DNA of 64,000 nucleotides from Flavobacteriales bacterium UBA6057 (GCA_002428995.1 DIYJ01000011.1:62001-126000), one strand, 5' to 3'. Shown: positions 16,126 to 25,607, numbered from the stretch's first letter. Translations and numbers: made by a program. Notes: generated from the letters alone by a model not told the origin.

Positions 16126-17412
16126 ATGCTGAATAAGATCATTCACACCGTTGGGAGTAGGGCGTTGATGGCGCTGGCAAACCTTGCATTGCTCCTGATC
16201 ACTACGCGCATCATGGGAGCAGAGGTGAAGGGGCAGATCAGCTTGTTCATTCTCAACATCAGTGTCCTGGCCATGGTCAGTGGGATTTTCTCCGGGCCTT
16301 CGCTTGTGTATCTCACTCCTCGACAGCAGGGAGGCTCGTTGCTCTTCCTGGCTTACGTGTGGTCTGTGATCGTGACGCTGTCGATGACGGCCTTCCTACA
16401 TATGTATGGTTTGAGTGCCGGAGAACCCGCGATATACTTTGTGGTTATCGGCCTCTCAGAGTGTTTGCTGGCCGCACACTTGATGACCCTGCTCGGGAAA
16501 GAAAATGTGAAGCAACACAACTTTATCCAGGTGCTTAAGCCCTTTTTAACTGTTGCAATCCTCTTATCCATCATTCACTTCAGGGGTGATCGAAGCGTGT
16601 TAGCTTTCCTAGAAGCTTATGGAATCGCTACAGGGTTGGCCTTTCTGGTTTCTCTTTACCTCGTTCTGAAAACCCAATCTTCCTTTCAATTGGATGCGCT
16701 GAGGAAAACCATCAGCGAAAGTTGGCACCATGGATTGTGGATTCAAATTGGCAATCTGGCGCAATTGCTCAACTATCGAGCGAGCTACTATTTCCTGGAA
16801 TTATTGACCCAATCGGATTCAATGGCTCTCGTCCGAATTGGAATTTACTCGGCTGCAATACAGATTGCAGAATCGCTCTGGTTGTTGGCACGCAGCGTGG
16901 CTACAGTTCAGTATTCCCGGGTTTCCAACATCAAGGATCGGGCAGAGGCGCTGCGGATTTCCATCCGCTTGATCAAGTTTAACTACTCTGTTACTGCGTT
17001 GGGATGTCTGGTGCTGGCCCTTCTTCCCGAAATTTTTTATTCCAGCTTATTGGGTGAAGATTTCGGCTCCGTTCGCAACCTCGTATTGCTCTTGATTCCG
17101 GGGATTATTGCCTTGAGTGTTTCCAATGGAATCAGCCATTTTTTTGCAGGTGTTGGAGACAACCGATTCAATGCTCAAGCTTCCGTTCTCGGATTGATTT
17201 CCTCCATTGGTGTTGGCTACTTTGCCGTATTCTACTTTTCGGTCTGGGGGGCTGCTGTCGCTGCGTCCATCACTTACGTCTTACAAACGTGTTATCAAAT
17301 TGGCCTGATGGTGCACAAAGACGGCATTAGTTTGTTGGGGCTTCTTGTTGATCGTTCGGACATTCTGGAATTCAAGGCTAAGGTGAAAGACGCAGTGAAA
17401 TCAAGCCCTTAG
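16126..17412 (+). CDS. Oligosaccharide flippase / polysaccharide biosynthesis membrane protein
   Basis: 428 residues with about 12-14 hydrophobic helices, beginning MLNKIIHTVGSRALMALANL. The gene starts 1 bp after the glycosyltransferase stop. Length, helix count and the pattern GxxxFxxSVLGLISSIGVGYF with the late duplicated half fit the MOP superfamily (Wzx/RfbX-like). These proteins flip lipid-linked glycans across the cytoplasmic membrane. The neighbouring GT9 gene agrees. No promoter is visible between the two, so they form one unit, possibly continuing from copA. A MATE-type drug exporter is less likely given the context. Confidence 0.8.
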   Translation: MLNKIIHTVGSRALMALANLALLLITTRIMGAEVKGQISLFILNISVLAMVSGIFSGPSLVYLTPRQQGGSLLFLAYVWSVIVTLSMTAFLHMYGLSAGEPAIYFVVIGLSECLLAAHLMTLLGKENVKQHNFIQVLKPFLTVAILLSIIHFRGDRSVLAFLEAYGIATGLAFLVSLYLVLKTQSSFQLDALRKTISESWHHGLWIQIGNLAQLLNYRASYYFLELLTQSDSMALVRIGIYSAAIQIAESLWLLARSVATVQYSRVSNIKDRAEALRISIRLIKFNYSVTALGCLVLALLPEIFYSSLLGEDFGSVRNLVLLLIPGIIALSVSNGISHFFAGVGDNRFNAQASVLGLISSIGVGYFAVFYFSVWGAAVAASITYVLQTCYQIGLMVHKDGISLLGLLVDRSDILEFKAKVKDAVKSSP

Positions 17413-17425
17413 CCCTGACAGGCTC

Positions 17426-17457
17426 TTGATTACCGACCGTTCATTTATATACATTTG
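17426..17457 (+). promoter_or_regulatory. Bacteroidota-type promoter
   Basis: TTG at 17426-17428 and TACATTTG at 17450-17457 are separated by 21 bp. This fits the Bacteroidota housekeeping consensus of a -33 TTTG and a -7 TAnnTTTG. The box lies 40 bp upstream of the ATG of the large secreted protein. Confidence 0.55.
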
Positions 17458-17497
17458 TTAAATCTTAATTCACATTCGTATAACTAATCAGTAAAGC

Positions 17498-20443
17498 ATG
17501 AAAAAGACTCTACTCACTGTCTCAGGTGTTTTCACGCTCCTCTTTGCAGTAGCACAGACTCCGGGGAACATACCACAACTCCCAGCGCACCAGCAGGCTG
17601 CCAGGGTGGACGTCCCAATCCATATTGTGACGAACCAAAACCCACAGTCAGCGGAGACTGGAGAACAACCAGAATTTGTTGTAGGTACGCAGCGAAGCGC
17701 AACAGAAACGGAAATTGGAACTTCACGTTACGATCTCCAGACAAACAGCGCAATTCAAAGAAGAATTTTGAATCACGGAAACGGAACCATTTCAGCGGTT
17801 TGGACTTTCAGTGATGACAATGATAACGTTTGGCAAAACCGTGGAACAGGTTACAACTTCTTCAACGGAACAACCTGGGGAACAGCTCCTACAGCTGAAA
17901 TCGAAACAGAGCGTACAGGTTGGCCAAGCATCCTGACTACTTCTCAGGGAGCTGAGATCATCACGGCTCACAACACAGACAGTGATGTTATTCGCAGAAC
18001 ACAGCGAAGCACCATCGGTACAGGTACTTGGGCGCAAGACAACATCAGTACCAACCAATCTCAGGTTTGGAGCCGCGCAGTAGTTGGAGGTACGAATAAC
18101 AATACCATCCACTTGATCGGTATGACTCTTCCTGAAGCTAATGACGGAACGCTTTACCCTGACGGTATGGACGGTGCCTTCCTTTATGCTCGTAGCACGA
18201 ATGGAGGAAACACATGGGACATTGAGAATTTCCAGATCCCAGGAACAGGCTTCGCATACTTCGATGGTTTTGACGGTGATAGCTACCACATCGATGCACG
18301 TGGAAACACAGTTGCAATCGTAGTTGGAGGTTTGGGTCGCGGTGTTCAGTTGTTTAAGTCTACCGATAACGGTGTGAACTGGACAAAGACTGATGTACTC
18401 GTTTCAGCTGTATGGTTTGATGAAGCAACCAGCAACATTCCTGATGATTTTGCTTCTTCTCTCTACACTTCTGATGGAAGTGTGAACGTTTTGATTGACG
18501 ACAATGACATTTGCCACGTAATGTACGGAGGAGTAAGAATCTCTAACGGTACTCCTGGCGATGACCTTCTTTCTTTCTTCCCTGGAACCAACCAGATTGA
18601 TTACTGGAATGAAACGTTCCCAGGTCCATATCCACAGCCATTGGTTGGAGCCATCGATATGGATAACACGGGAGGTATCGAGCTTCTTGGAACTCCAGTA
18701 GACGCTTTGGGTCAGTATCGTTTCGCTGGTATGGCTACTATGCCATCAGCAGGTATGGACGCCAACGGTTGTATCTACATGAGCTACACTGCTGTTCGTG
18801 AAGACTTGCAGGACGGTTCTCAGCACTATCGTCACACTTATGTTACAAGAACTTGTGATGACGGTTGTACCTGGACTGAGCCAGTGGACGTAACAGGTGC
18901 TTCTACCAACAACTTCAGCGAGTGTGTATTCCCAACGATTGCAAAACTGGTAGACAACCAGGTGCACATTCTCTACATGTCAGATAACTTCCCTGGTATT
19001 GCCGTTTCAGGTGATGAGGATCCAGTTGTACTGAACAAGATGATTTACCTGAACGAAGACGTGACTACATTCAACAACGAGAATGTTTGTCCAGCTATCA
19101 TCGTTGGTGATACTATGCTTTGCCCTGGAGCTACCATCGATCTCTTCGCTCACGGATGTGCTACTAGCTACAGCTGGTCAGGTCCTGGTATCGTAAGTGG
19201 TGGTAGCACTCAAACTGCTACGATTGATGCAGTTGGAACTTACACATGTACACTCAGCGGAACAGGTTGTGGTGACATCGATGTAACGTTTGAAGTAGTT
19301 GCTGCTTCTGGTTCCGGACCTACTGTACAGGTTGCAGGTACAAATCTCGAAATGTGTCCTGGTGATGCTTCTACTTTGACAGCTACCTCCAATGTTGCAG
19401 GAAGCGCATTCCTCTGGAGCACAGGGTCTACTGCTAACACCATCACAGTAAATACCCCAGGTACTTACACGGTAACTGTAGCTGATTGTAATGGACAGAC
19501 TGTTGAGACGATTACCATTACCCAGCCTACAATGATTCCACCAGCGCAGATCGCAGGTAACCCTACAATTTGTGACGGTACAGCTCAGACGCTCGAAGCT
19601 CTGCAAGTATCAGGTGGTTCTTACCTCTGGTCAACAGGTTCAACTCTGAACACGACTGATATCGCAACAGCCGGTACTTACACTGTTACCATTACAAACT
19701 GTGCTGGTAGCTCAACAGCTAGTTTCGAAGTTACATCCGAGCCTGCTCCTGTAGCTGCTATCGATGCTTCTGCAACAGAAATCTGCGAGGGTGAAATTAT
19801 TACGCTCACTGCCAGCGGTGGTGCAACGTATGAGTGGAGCTCTGGAGAAACTACAGCTAACCTCACTCCAACTGCTACCGGAACATACACTGTTTCTGTA
19901 TCTAATGAGTGTGGAGACGTTGATACTGATCAGATTTCTGTGACCATCAACCCTGCACCTGCTCAGCCTGTGATTAATGTTTCAGGTAGCGAAGCAAGTG
20001 TAAGCGGTAGTACTGGTGACATCCAGTGGTATGTGAATGGATCTGCCATCAACGGTGCTACTTCCTCTACATTGACTGTAACAGGTGTTCTCGAAGGACA
20101 AGACATTACTGTGATCGTTACTGATCCAAGTTCAGGATGTTCTTCAGTTCCATCAGAAGCAGTAGTAGTGGTAGGTATCGAAGACATCAATGGATTGAAT
20201 GCTAACATCAATGTGTTCCCTAACCCAAGCAACGGCCAGTTCGAAGTTCGATTTGGAGATGTTGCCGGTGAAGTAAACATTGAGTTGACCAATAGCATCG
20301 GTCAAGTGGTGTTCACAAGCCAAGTTCAAAATGCAGCAAACCATGTAGAGTATGTTGATCTCTCTGATATTCCAACAGGAGTTTACAACATGACCCTCAA
20401 GGCAGACGCTGGAACGGCTACCCGATCAGTAGTGATCAAATAA
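17498..20443 (+). CDS. Large T9SS-secreted protein with Asp-box propeller and Ig-like/PKD-like repeats
   Basis: 981 residues. The signal peptide ends near VFTLLFAVAQ. The N-terminal half (about 80-540) resembles a sialidase-type beta-propeller without a recognised active site. It contains Asp-box motifs RSTNGGNTWDIE and KSTDNGVNWTKTD. The middle (about 545-890) holds three or four Ig-like repeats of the type SYSWSGPG, FLWSTGSTANTITV and YEWSSGETTANLTP. The C-terminus (about 900-981) is a type A T9SS domain (INVFPNPSNGQFEVRF ... TGVYNMTLKADAG ... SVVIK). It is cell-surface or secreted; binding or structural function is likelier than catalysis. Codons are unusually uniform (GGA, ACA, GCT, GAA rich) compared with neighbours, suggesting high expression, as does the clear promoter. 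A perfect terminator follows. Confidence 0.85.
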   Translation: MKKTLLTVSGVFTLLFAVAQTPGNIPQLPAHQQAARVDVPIHIVTNQNPQSAETGEQPEFVVGTQRSATETEIGTSRYDLQTNSAIQRRILNHGNGTISAVWTFSDDNDNVWQNRGTGYNFFNGTTWGTAPTAEIETERTGWPSILTTSQGAEIITAHNTDSDVIRRTQRSTIGTGTWAQDNISTNQSQVWSRAVVGGTNNNTIHLIGMTLPEANDGTLYPDGMDGAFLYARSTNGGNTWDIENFQIPGTGFAYFDGFDGDSYHIDARGNTVAIVVGGLGRGVQLFKSTDNGVNWTKTDVLVSAVWFDEATSNIPDDFASSLYTSDGSVNVLIDDNDICHVMYGGVRISNGTPGDDLLSFFPGTNQIDYWNETFPGPYPQPLVGAIDMDNTGGIELLGTPVDALGQYRFAGMATMPSAGMDANGCIYMSYTAVREDLQDGSQHYRHTYVTRTCDDGCTWTEPVDVTGASTNNFSECVFPTIAKLVDNQVHILYMSDNFPGIAVSGDEDPVVLNKMIYLNEDVTTFNNENVCPAIIVGDTMLCPGATIDLFAHGCATSYSWSGPGIVSGGSTQTATIDAVGTYTCTLSGTGCGDIDVTFEVVAASGSGPTVQVAGTNLEMCPGDASTLTATSNVAGSAFLWSTGSTANTITVNTPGTYTVTVADCNGQTVETITITQPTMIPPAQIAGNPTICDGTAQTLEALQVSGGSYLWSTGSTLNTTDIATAGTYTVTITNCAGSSTASFEVTSEPAPVAAIDASATEICEGEIITLTASGGATYEWSSGETTANLTPTATGTYTVSVSNECGDVDTDQISVTINPAPAQPVINVSGSEASVSGSTGDIQWYVNGSAINGATSSTLTVTGVLEGQDITVIVTDPSSGCSSVPSEAVVVVGIEDINGLNANINVFPNPSNGQFEVRFGDVAGEVNIELTNSIGQVVFTSQVQNAANHVEYVDLSDIPTGVYNMTLKADAGTATRSVVIK

Positions 20444-20462
20444 ATTACGGATAGTGAATAAG

Positions 20463-20500
20463 AAAAAAGGCCCTTCCGCCATGGCGGAAGGGCCTTTTTT
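20463..20500. terminator. Bidirectional perfect-palindrome terminator
   Basis: AAGGCCCTTCCGCC / GGCGGAAGGGCCTT around a two-base centre, with A-run and T-run on either side. It serves both the plus-strand secreted protein and the convergent bshB1 gene. Confidence 0.92.
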
Positions 20501-20517
20501 AATGCTTGAAAATGTAC

Positions 20518-21237
20518 TTAGATCAGCCCTGTGATATCCGCTACACCAAAGGGGCGTTCTATGTTGAAACCCTCTCCATAGGTTGCATTGATGTATCGAC
20601 CAAACTGTAGTCCACGGCCTTCAATTACTCCCATGAATTCCTTGGAAGAAATGGGGGAGGCAGGTTCTTTGCTTTTTGGATCATAGAACTGTGAGGAAAA
20701 AGCCTGAACAGCTTTCAGCTTTTGGCTCCAAAAATCAGTAACGTCCATGATGAGCTCGGGCTTGAGGTAATGATCCTGGATGTAGTGCATAACCAGCTGT
20801 GGCCTCCAAGGCAGCTGAGACTCACCTTCATAAGACGTTTCGATTCTTCTCAAACCAGCAAGGAATGCTGCGTCTTTGGCAAGTTGAGCTCCCCGAGCGT
20901 GGTCTGGGTGTCGATCACTCAGTGCGTTGCACATCAAAATCTTGGGCTGGCAGGCCCTGATCACTTTCACGATCTCGAGTTTATTAGCCTCACTCAGGTC
21001 AAAAAAACCATCCGCCATACCCAGGTTGACGCGGAAGTCAGCGCCAATGATCTCTCTTGCCGCTTCTGCCTCTTTCAGGCGAAGCTCTGCACTTCCCCGC
21101 GTCCCTAATTCTCCTTTTGTAAGATCACACAGTCCTACACGGTTTCCCAGTGAGATCTGCTTAATCAGTGTTGCAGCGCAACTCAACTCCACATCATCGG
21201 GGTGGGCCCCGATGGCTAAAATGTCAACCTTGTTCAT
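20518..21237 (-). CDS. bshB1: Bacillithiol biosynthesis deacetylase BshB1 (LmbE family)
   Basis: 239 residues from the ATG at 21237. This start places MNKVDILAIGAHPDDVELS at the N-terminus, as in the family; an upstream in-frame ATG at 21288 adds 17 non-conserved residues. The zinc motif is AHPDD, with the second metal region DRHPDHARGAQ. The enzyme deacetylates GlcNAc-malate to glucosaminyl-malate, the second step of bacillithiol synthesis in the cytoplasm. Later motifs (GESQLPWRPQLVMHYIQDHY, SKEFMGVIEGRGLQFGRYIN) match BshB1 rather than the generic LmbE proteins. It is divergent from ccmB, with about 23 bp between starts, and ends at the shared bidirectional terminator. Confidence 0.92.
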   Translation of the reverse strand: MNKVDILAIGAHPDDVELSCAATLIKQISLGNRVGLCDLTKGELGTRGSAELRLKEAEAAREIIGADFRVNLGMADGFFDLSEANKLEIVKVIRACQPKILMCNALSDRHPDHARGAQLAKDAAFLAGLRRIETSYEGESQLPWRPQLVMHYIQDHYLKPELIMDVTDFWSQKLKAVQAFSSQFYDPKSKEPASPISSKEFMGVIEGRGLQFGRYINATYGEGFNIERPFGVADITGLI

Positions 21238-21260
21238 TCGTCCCGTACTTTTGTGGCCCT

Positions 21261-21923
21261 TTGTTAGCGAGCCCATACATAAGCGCAATATTAGCCAAAG
21301 AGTTCAAGTCGGATTTTAGAAATCCCTACGTACTGGCGGGTGCAGGACTATTCCTTCTTTCCTCACTCTTTGTTTGCTACATCACCGTTAAGCGTATCTC
21401 AGCTCCAGCGCTTTGGGTGGCTTTGTATTGGATCATTGTGTTGTTTGCCTCTTTCAACACGGTGGCTAAGAGCTTTCAGCAAGAGCAGAGAGGGCGTTTG
21501 CTTTACTGGTACACATTGGTTTCTCCTTCCCATTTCATCATTGCTAAAATGCTCTATCACGGCATTTTGATGTTGCTACTCTCTGTGGTGGCTGTGATGA
21601 TATACTCTCTGTTGTTTGAGATGCCCGTTGATGATGTTTTGATCTTTTGGGCATCCGTCATATTGGGTTCTACCGGGATTGCATTCACCCTGAGTCTGCT
21701 TTCTTCCATTGCTGCCAAAGCTGGAAACAATCTTACCCTTCTGGCCATTCTGGGCCTGCCTGTGTTGCTACCACTGATGATTGTGAATACTACACTTATG
21801 AAAAACGCCATCGATGGACTCGATTGGAGTGTTCAGTGGAAATATATTACCGTTTTAGGGGGGCTGAACATCGTAAGCTTTGCCCTGTCTATGGTGTTGT
21901 TTCCGTACCTTTGGCGCGAATAA
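21261..21923 (+). CDS. ccmB: Heme exporter subunit CcmB
   Basis: 220 residues from a TTG at 21261. The open frame extends back to 21168, but that extension runs through the bshB1 start and has a non-membrane sequence. The conserved part begins ISAILAKEFKSDFRNPYVLAG. Six membrane helices are visible. The family pattern includes FNTVAKSFQQEQRGRLLYWY near helix 2, LGSTGIAFTLSLLSSIAAKAG, and LPVLLPLMIV. CcmB is the membrane subunit of the CcmAB ABC complex of cytochrome c maturation. It heads the run ccmB, ccmC, ccmD-like, ccmE, ccmF. No ccmA lies in the window. The exact start is uncertain. Confidence 0.88.
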   Translation: MLASPYISAILAKEFKSDFRNPYVLAGAGLFLLSSLFVCYITVKRISAPALWVALYWIIVLFASFNTVAKSFQQEQRGRLLYWYTLVSPSHFIIAKMLYHGILMLLLSVVAVMIYSLLFEMPVDDVLIFWASVILGSTGIAFTLSLLSSIAAKAGNNLTLLAILGLPVLLPLMIVNTTLMKNAIDGLDWSVQWKYITVLGGLNIVSFALSMVLFPYLWRE

Positions 21924-21935
21924 TCCGAACGATCG

Positions 21936-22595
21936 GTGAGGCTGAACACAGGTTTTAAAATAGGTGCGATCATACTGGTGTTTTACACCCTGATCGCTGG
22001 TTTCCTCATCGAAGTTCCAGCCCTCGATATTCTCAACGAATCCATCCGAAATCTCTTCTTTCATGTGACATCATGGTTCGCCATGATCTTCCTGTTCATC
22101 GCCTCCTTTGTTTACAGTATCAGGCATTTGAGCTCCGGGCTTGAGAAGCACGATTTATTGGCAAAGGTGTTTGCTCAGGTAGGGATTGTATTCGGTATAG
22201 GTGGCATGTTAACCGGAATGCTTTGGGCGCAATTTACCTGGGGTAGATTCTGGGTTCCTGATCCCAAACTTAATGGTGCTGCCATCGCCATGCTGGCATA
22301 CCTCGCCTACATTGTTTTAAGGAACAGTTTGAGGGATAAAATGCAACGCGGTCGGGTCAGTGCTGTCTACAACATCTTCGCTTTTGTAATGATGGTGCTG
22401 TTTGTGTTCATCCTGCCTCGCATGACAGATTCACTCCATCCAGGCAATGGTGGAAATCCTGGATTCGGAGGATACGATCTCGACAACACGATGAAAATGG
22501 TCTTCTATCCTTCCGTCATCGGCTGGATATTGCTAGGCCTCTGGATCAGCGAGGTGAAAATCCGCCTGGAACAATTAACTGAGAGCGAATCATGA
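21936..22595 (+). CDS. ccmC: Heme-handling protein CcmC
   Basis: 219 residues from a GTG start, with six hydrophobic helices. A WWD-type tryptophan-rich segment is seen in WAQFTWGRFWVPDPKLN. Two histidine positions expected to ligate heme appear in NLFFHVTSWF and DSLHPG. CcmC attaches periplasmic heme to CcmE. The gene lies 12 bp after ccmB and overlaps the ccmD-like gene by 4 bp (ATGA). Confidence 0.92.
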   Translation: MRLNTGFKIGAIILVFYTLIAGFLIEVPALDILNESIRNLFFHVTSWFAMIFLFIASFVYSIRHLSSGLEKHDLLAKVFAQVGIVFGIGGMLTGMLWAQFTWGRFWVPDPKLNGAAIAMLAYLAYIVLRNSLRDKMQRGRVSAVYNIFAFVMMVLFVFILPRMTDSLHPGNGGNPGFGGYDLDNTMKMVFYPSVIGWILLGLWISEVKIRLEQLTESES

Positions 22596-22807
22596 GTGGA
22601 TTGAATATGAATATCCTGCTGCTGTTTTTTCTGTTGTCATCTGTAGCCGGATTGGCTCAGCCTGCAATGGCGGACACGTTCCGTTCTGAGGGAAAGATAT
22701 ATGTGGTAGTAGGAGTGGTGGTGTTGATCTTTGCGGTTTTGTTTGCCTACCTGATCAGCCTTGATTTGAAATTGAAGAAGTTGGAGAAGGAAAATAAAAA
22801 GTCATGA
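22592..22807 (+). CDS. CcmD-like small membrane protein
   Basis: 71 residues. An N-terminal hydrophobic/signal-like segment (NILLLFFLLSSVAGLAQP) and a second membrane helix (IYVVVGVVVLIFAVLFAYLI) precede a highly charged cytoplasmic tail (LDLKLKKLEKENKKS). CcmD proteins are short, have one helix with a charged tail, and help release holo-CcmE from CcmC. This Bacteroidota form carries an extra N-terminal segment. Assignment rests on size, topology and its position between ccmC and ccmE, with 4-bp overlaps at both ends. Confidence 0.78.
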   Translation: MSGLNMNILLLFFLLSSVAGLAQPAMADTFRSEGKIYVVVGVVVLIFAVLFAYLISLDLKLKKLEKENKKS

Positions 22808-23208
22808 AAAAGACTCACATTGTTCTTATTGTGGTGATCGCGGTAGTGATCGGTGCAATGATCGGTGCGATCAGCGATTCCAGTACGTATGCTGATTTTG
22901 CTGAAGCGTTTGATAATCCTGGAAGCGAGTTCCACGTGGTGGGTGAGTTGGCGAAGGATAAAGAAACCGTTTACGACCCCCAAACCAATCCTGACATGTT
23001 TGTGTTTCATATGAAGGATGCCAACGGTGAGGAGAAGAAGGTGGTTCTGCACAAAAGCAAACCACAGGATTTCGAGCGATCAGAGCAAATCGTTTTGATT
23101 GGTGAAGCCGGTGATGATGGTGCATTTCATGCCAATGAAATTCTCATGAAATGCCCGTCAAAATACACGGACGGTGAAGTAAAAACCAAGGCGGAGGCGT
23201 CCATCTAA
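22804..23208 (+). CDS. ccmE: Heme chaperone CcmE, Cys-type (CxxxY)
   Basis: 134 residues. An N-terminal membrane anchor (about 5-23) precedes an OB-fold beta-barrel (about 40-115, FHVVGELAKDKETVYDPQ, VLIGEAGDDGAFHANEILMKC). In the E. coli type the heme is bound covalently by the His of H-D-E-N-Y. Here that site reads C117-P-S-K-Y121, the CxxxY variant described from archaea and some sulfate reducers. The protein otherwise has normal length and position, so it is a functional variant rather than a decayed gene. The gene overlaps the ccmD-like gene by 4 bp and is followed by ccmF after 8 bp. Confidence 0.92.
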   Translation: MKKTHIVLIVVIAVVIGAMIGAISDSSTYADFAEAFDNPGSEFHVVGELAKDKETVYDPQTNPDMFVFHMKDANGEEKKVVLHKSKPQDFERSEQIVLIGEAGDDGAFHANEILMKCPSKYTDGEVKTKAEASI

Positions 23209-23216
23209 ATTAAGGG

Positions 23217-25607
23217 ATGGAGTACATTGGCGAGCACCTACTGATCGGGCAGATCGGTAACTTCTTTGTAGTAGCATCATTTGCGTTTGCGCTACTTTCT
23301 ACGATATCATATTTTCTAGCTGAGCAGAGATCAGACGATGCCTGGAGAAAGATGGGGAGAGTATCGCTGTGGATTCACAGTCTTTCCGTTTTAGGCATGG
23401 TGATGACCCTGTTCATCATGATCTTTAATCAATACTTTGAGTACCACTACGTGTGGCAACACAGTAGTTCTGATTTACCGCTTCGCTACATTTTCTCTTG
23501 CTTTTGGGAGGGGATTGAGGGAAGCTTCATGCTCTGGATTTTCTGGCATGCCATTCTTGCCAACGTTCTGCTCATCAGCGTGAAGAAATGGGAGGCACCG
23601 GTGATGGCAGTCATTCTCTCCGTCCAGGCATTCCTTGTTTCGATGCTGCTCGGGGTTTACCTCTTCGAATTCAAGGTGGGTAGCAATCCCTTCACTATCC
23701 TGCTGCGTGAACATCCTGATTTTGCCAGCCTGCCCATCTTCCAGGTTCCGAACTACACCACTGCTATTGACGGTCGGGGCTTGAATCCATTGCTACAGAA
23801 TTACTGGATGACCATTCACCCTCCGCTCGTTCTGTTCGGGTTTGCAACATCGATCATTCCCTTCGCCTACGCCATTGCTGGCCTCTGGCGCAAGCAGTTC
23901 ATTGAATGGGTGAAACCGGCCCTGACCTGGACCTTCTTTGGAATCGGTGTTTTGGGCACGGGTATTCTAATGGGAGGAGCATGGGCGTATGAAGCATTGA
24001 GCTTTGGTGGTTTCTGGGCATGGGACCCGGTGGAGAATTCATCACTGGTGCCTTGGTTGACCATGGTGGCTGGTGGTCACTTGATGTTGATCCAACGCAA
24101 GAAAGGAACCTCCGTGCTTTCCATGTTTGTATTCATCACGCTCACCTTTTGTTTGGTGCAGTATTCCTCTTTCCTTACCAAGAGTGGTGTGCTAGGTGAA
24201 ACCAGCGTGCACTCCTTTACCGACCTTGGGATGACCGGACAGCTGGCCCTGTCATTAATGTTTTTCGTTGTGCTCAGCGCGGTGATGATCGCGATCAATG
24301 CCAAAAACTTCCCGAAACCCGAGAAGGAAGAATCGATCTGGTCAAGGGAGTTCTGGATGTTCATCGGAGCTCTGGTGTTGTTCATGTCTGCCTTCCAAAT
24401 CAGCTTCAGCACTTCGTTTCCAGTGATCAACAAAATCTTTGGAACTGAGCTGGCCACACCTTCGGATGTAGCTGACTTTTACAACAGTTGGCAGCTTCCT
24501 TTGGCTGTTGTCATTTCTTACGTTGTTGCCATTGGGCAATTCCTGAAATACAAGAAGACCGATCCCAAAGAGTTGCTGAAGAAGCTGGCGGTGGCGATAG
24601 TGCTGTCAGTGATTGTGACCGTGTCGGTGGCGATCGGAATGTCGATTGTAAATCCATTGGTGCTCGGGCTGCTGCTCGGAAGTTCGCTGGCCGTGTTTGC
24701 CAACCTCGATTATTGGGCGAGAATCATGTCCGGTAAGATCAGAACGGCTGGACCAAGCATCGCGCATGTGGGTTTTGGTCTCATTCTGCTTGGAGCGCTC
24801 ATTTCCACCAGCCAGAAGAAGACCATCTCACAGAATACTTCGCTTTTTGATATCTCCGTGTTGGGCGAAACCTATTCCAACAGCGAGAACATCTTGCTGT
24901 TGAAGGACGACACGCTGATGATGGGGGACTATTTCGTGAGTTACCGAGGGAAGGAAAAAGATGGGATTTTCGTGCGCTACCAAGTGGATTACTTGCAGCC
25001 CAACGCTACAGGTGAACTAGATTCTGTCTTTACGCTGTATCCCTACATTCAGCTCAACCCAAGAATGGGGAATGTGGCAGAGCCATACACGAAGCACTTC
25101 TTTCAAAAAGACATCTTCACGCACATCACCTATGCTGTGCTGGAAGAAACAGATCAGGAATCGGATGTGTCCGAATCTGTCATCAAGTTGGGCGATACCA
25201 TTTTCGCAAAGAACTGCTTCATGGTGCTGACCAACCTCAATCGTCAGCCAGATCGAGGCCGTCACAATCTCGACAGCACAGACCTTGCCTTAGGGGCGAC
25301 CTTTCAGCTTTTTGACATGAACACGGTCTCTCACTCGCTGGAGCCGTTGTTTGTAATTCGCGATCAGCAGTTTTCCCTGTCCATGCCGGACAGCGTGCCA
25401 GAGGTAGGAGTGAAGCTCTATTTTGAGAGCATCAATCCGGATACGCAAGACTTCACATTCCGTGTAGAGCAGCGTGATCCAAATGATAAGGAATTCATTG
25501 TGATGAGTGCCATCATTTTCCCGGGAATTAATATTCTCTGGATAGGTTGCATACTCATGGGGTTGGGTACTTTTATCGCTGTCTTTACGCGCATGAGGCG
25601 GAAATGA
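23217..25607 (+). CDS. ccmF: Cytochrome c heme lyase subunit CcmF
   Basis: 796 residues with about 14-15 membrane helices. The WWD domain lies at about 255-282 (WAYEALSFGGFWAWDPVENS). Conserved blocks include IGQIGNFFVVASFAFALLS, SCFWEGIEGSFMLWIFWH, MTIHPPLVLFGFA and LTKSGVLGETSVHSF. A C-terminal periplasmic domain of about 220 residues (after about 535) precedes the final helix. CcmF ligates heme from holo-CcmE to apocytochrome CxxCH motifs. Its stop codon overlaps the start of the next gene (ATGA), so the operon continues. Confidence 0.95.
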   Translation: MEYIGEHLLIGQIGNFFVVASFAFALLSTISYFLAEQRSDDAWRKMGRVSLWIHSLSVLGMVMTLFIMIFNQYFEYHYVWQHSSSDLPLRYIFSCFWEGIEGSFMLWIFWHAILANVLLISVKKWEAPVMAVILSVQAFLVSMLLGVYLFEFKVGSNPFTILLREHPDFASLPIFQVPNYTTAIDGRGLNPLLQNYWMTIHPPLVLFGFATSIIPFAYAIAGLWRKQFIEWVKPALTWTFFGIGVLGTGILMGGAWAYEALSFGGFWAWDPVENSSLVPWLTMVAGGHLMLIQRKKGTSVLSMFVFITLTFCLVQYSSFLTKSGVLGETSVHSFTDLGMTGQLALSLMFFVVLSAVMIAINAKNFPKPEKEESIWSREFWMFIGALVLFMSAFQISFSTSFPVINKIFGTELATPSDVADFYNSWQLPLAVVISYVVAIGQFLKYKKTDPKELLKKLAVAIVLSVIVTVSVAIGMSIVNPLVLGLLLGSSLAVFANLDYWARIMSGKIRTAGPSIAHVGFGLILLGALISTSQKKTISQNTSLFDISVLGETYSNSENILLLKDDTLMMGDYFVSYRGKEKDGIFVRYQVDYLQPNATGELDSVFTLYPYIQLNPRMGNVAEPYTKHFFQKDIFTHITYAVLEETDQESDVSESVIKLGDTIFAKNCFMVLTNLNRQPDRGRHNLDSTDLALGATFQLFDMNTVSHSLEPLFVIRDQQFSLSMPDSVPEVGVKLYFESINPDTQDFTFRVEQRDPNDKEFIVMSAIIFPGINILWIGCILMGLGTFIAVFTRMRRK

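Noticed and set aside
17498..20443. Horizontal transfer of the 981-residue secreted protein gene, suggested by its codon use
   Set aside because: The bias is toward a uniform, probably translationally preferred codon set, and the gene has a strong native-type promoter and a T9SS tail. High expression explains it better than transfer.
21168..21260. N-terminal extension of ccmB from the ATG at 21168
   Set aside because: It runs antisense through the bshB1 start, contains a non-membrane Pro/Cys-rich stretch and is absent from the family pattern.
22804..23208. ccmE as a decayed gene because the heme-binding His is missing
   Set aside because: A Cys occupies the site within a known CxxxY motif, and length, anchor and operon position are normal.
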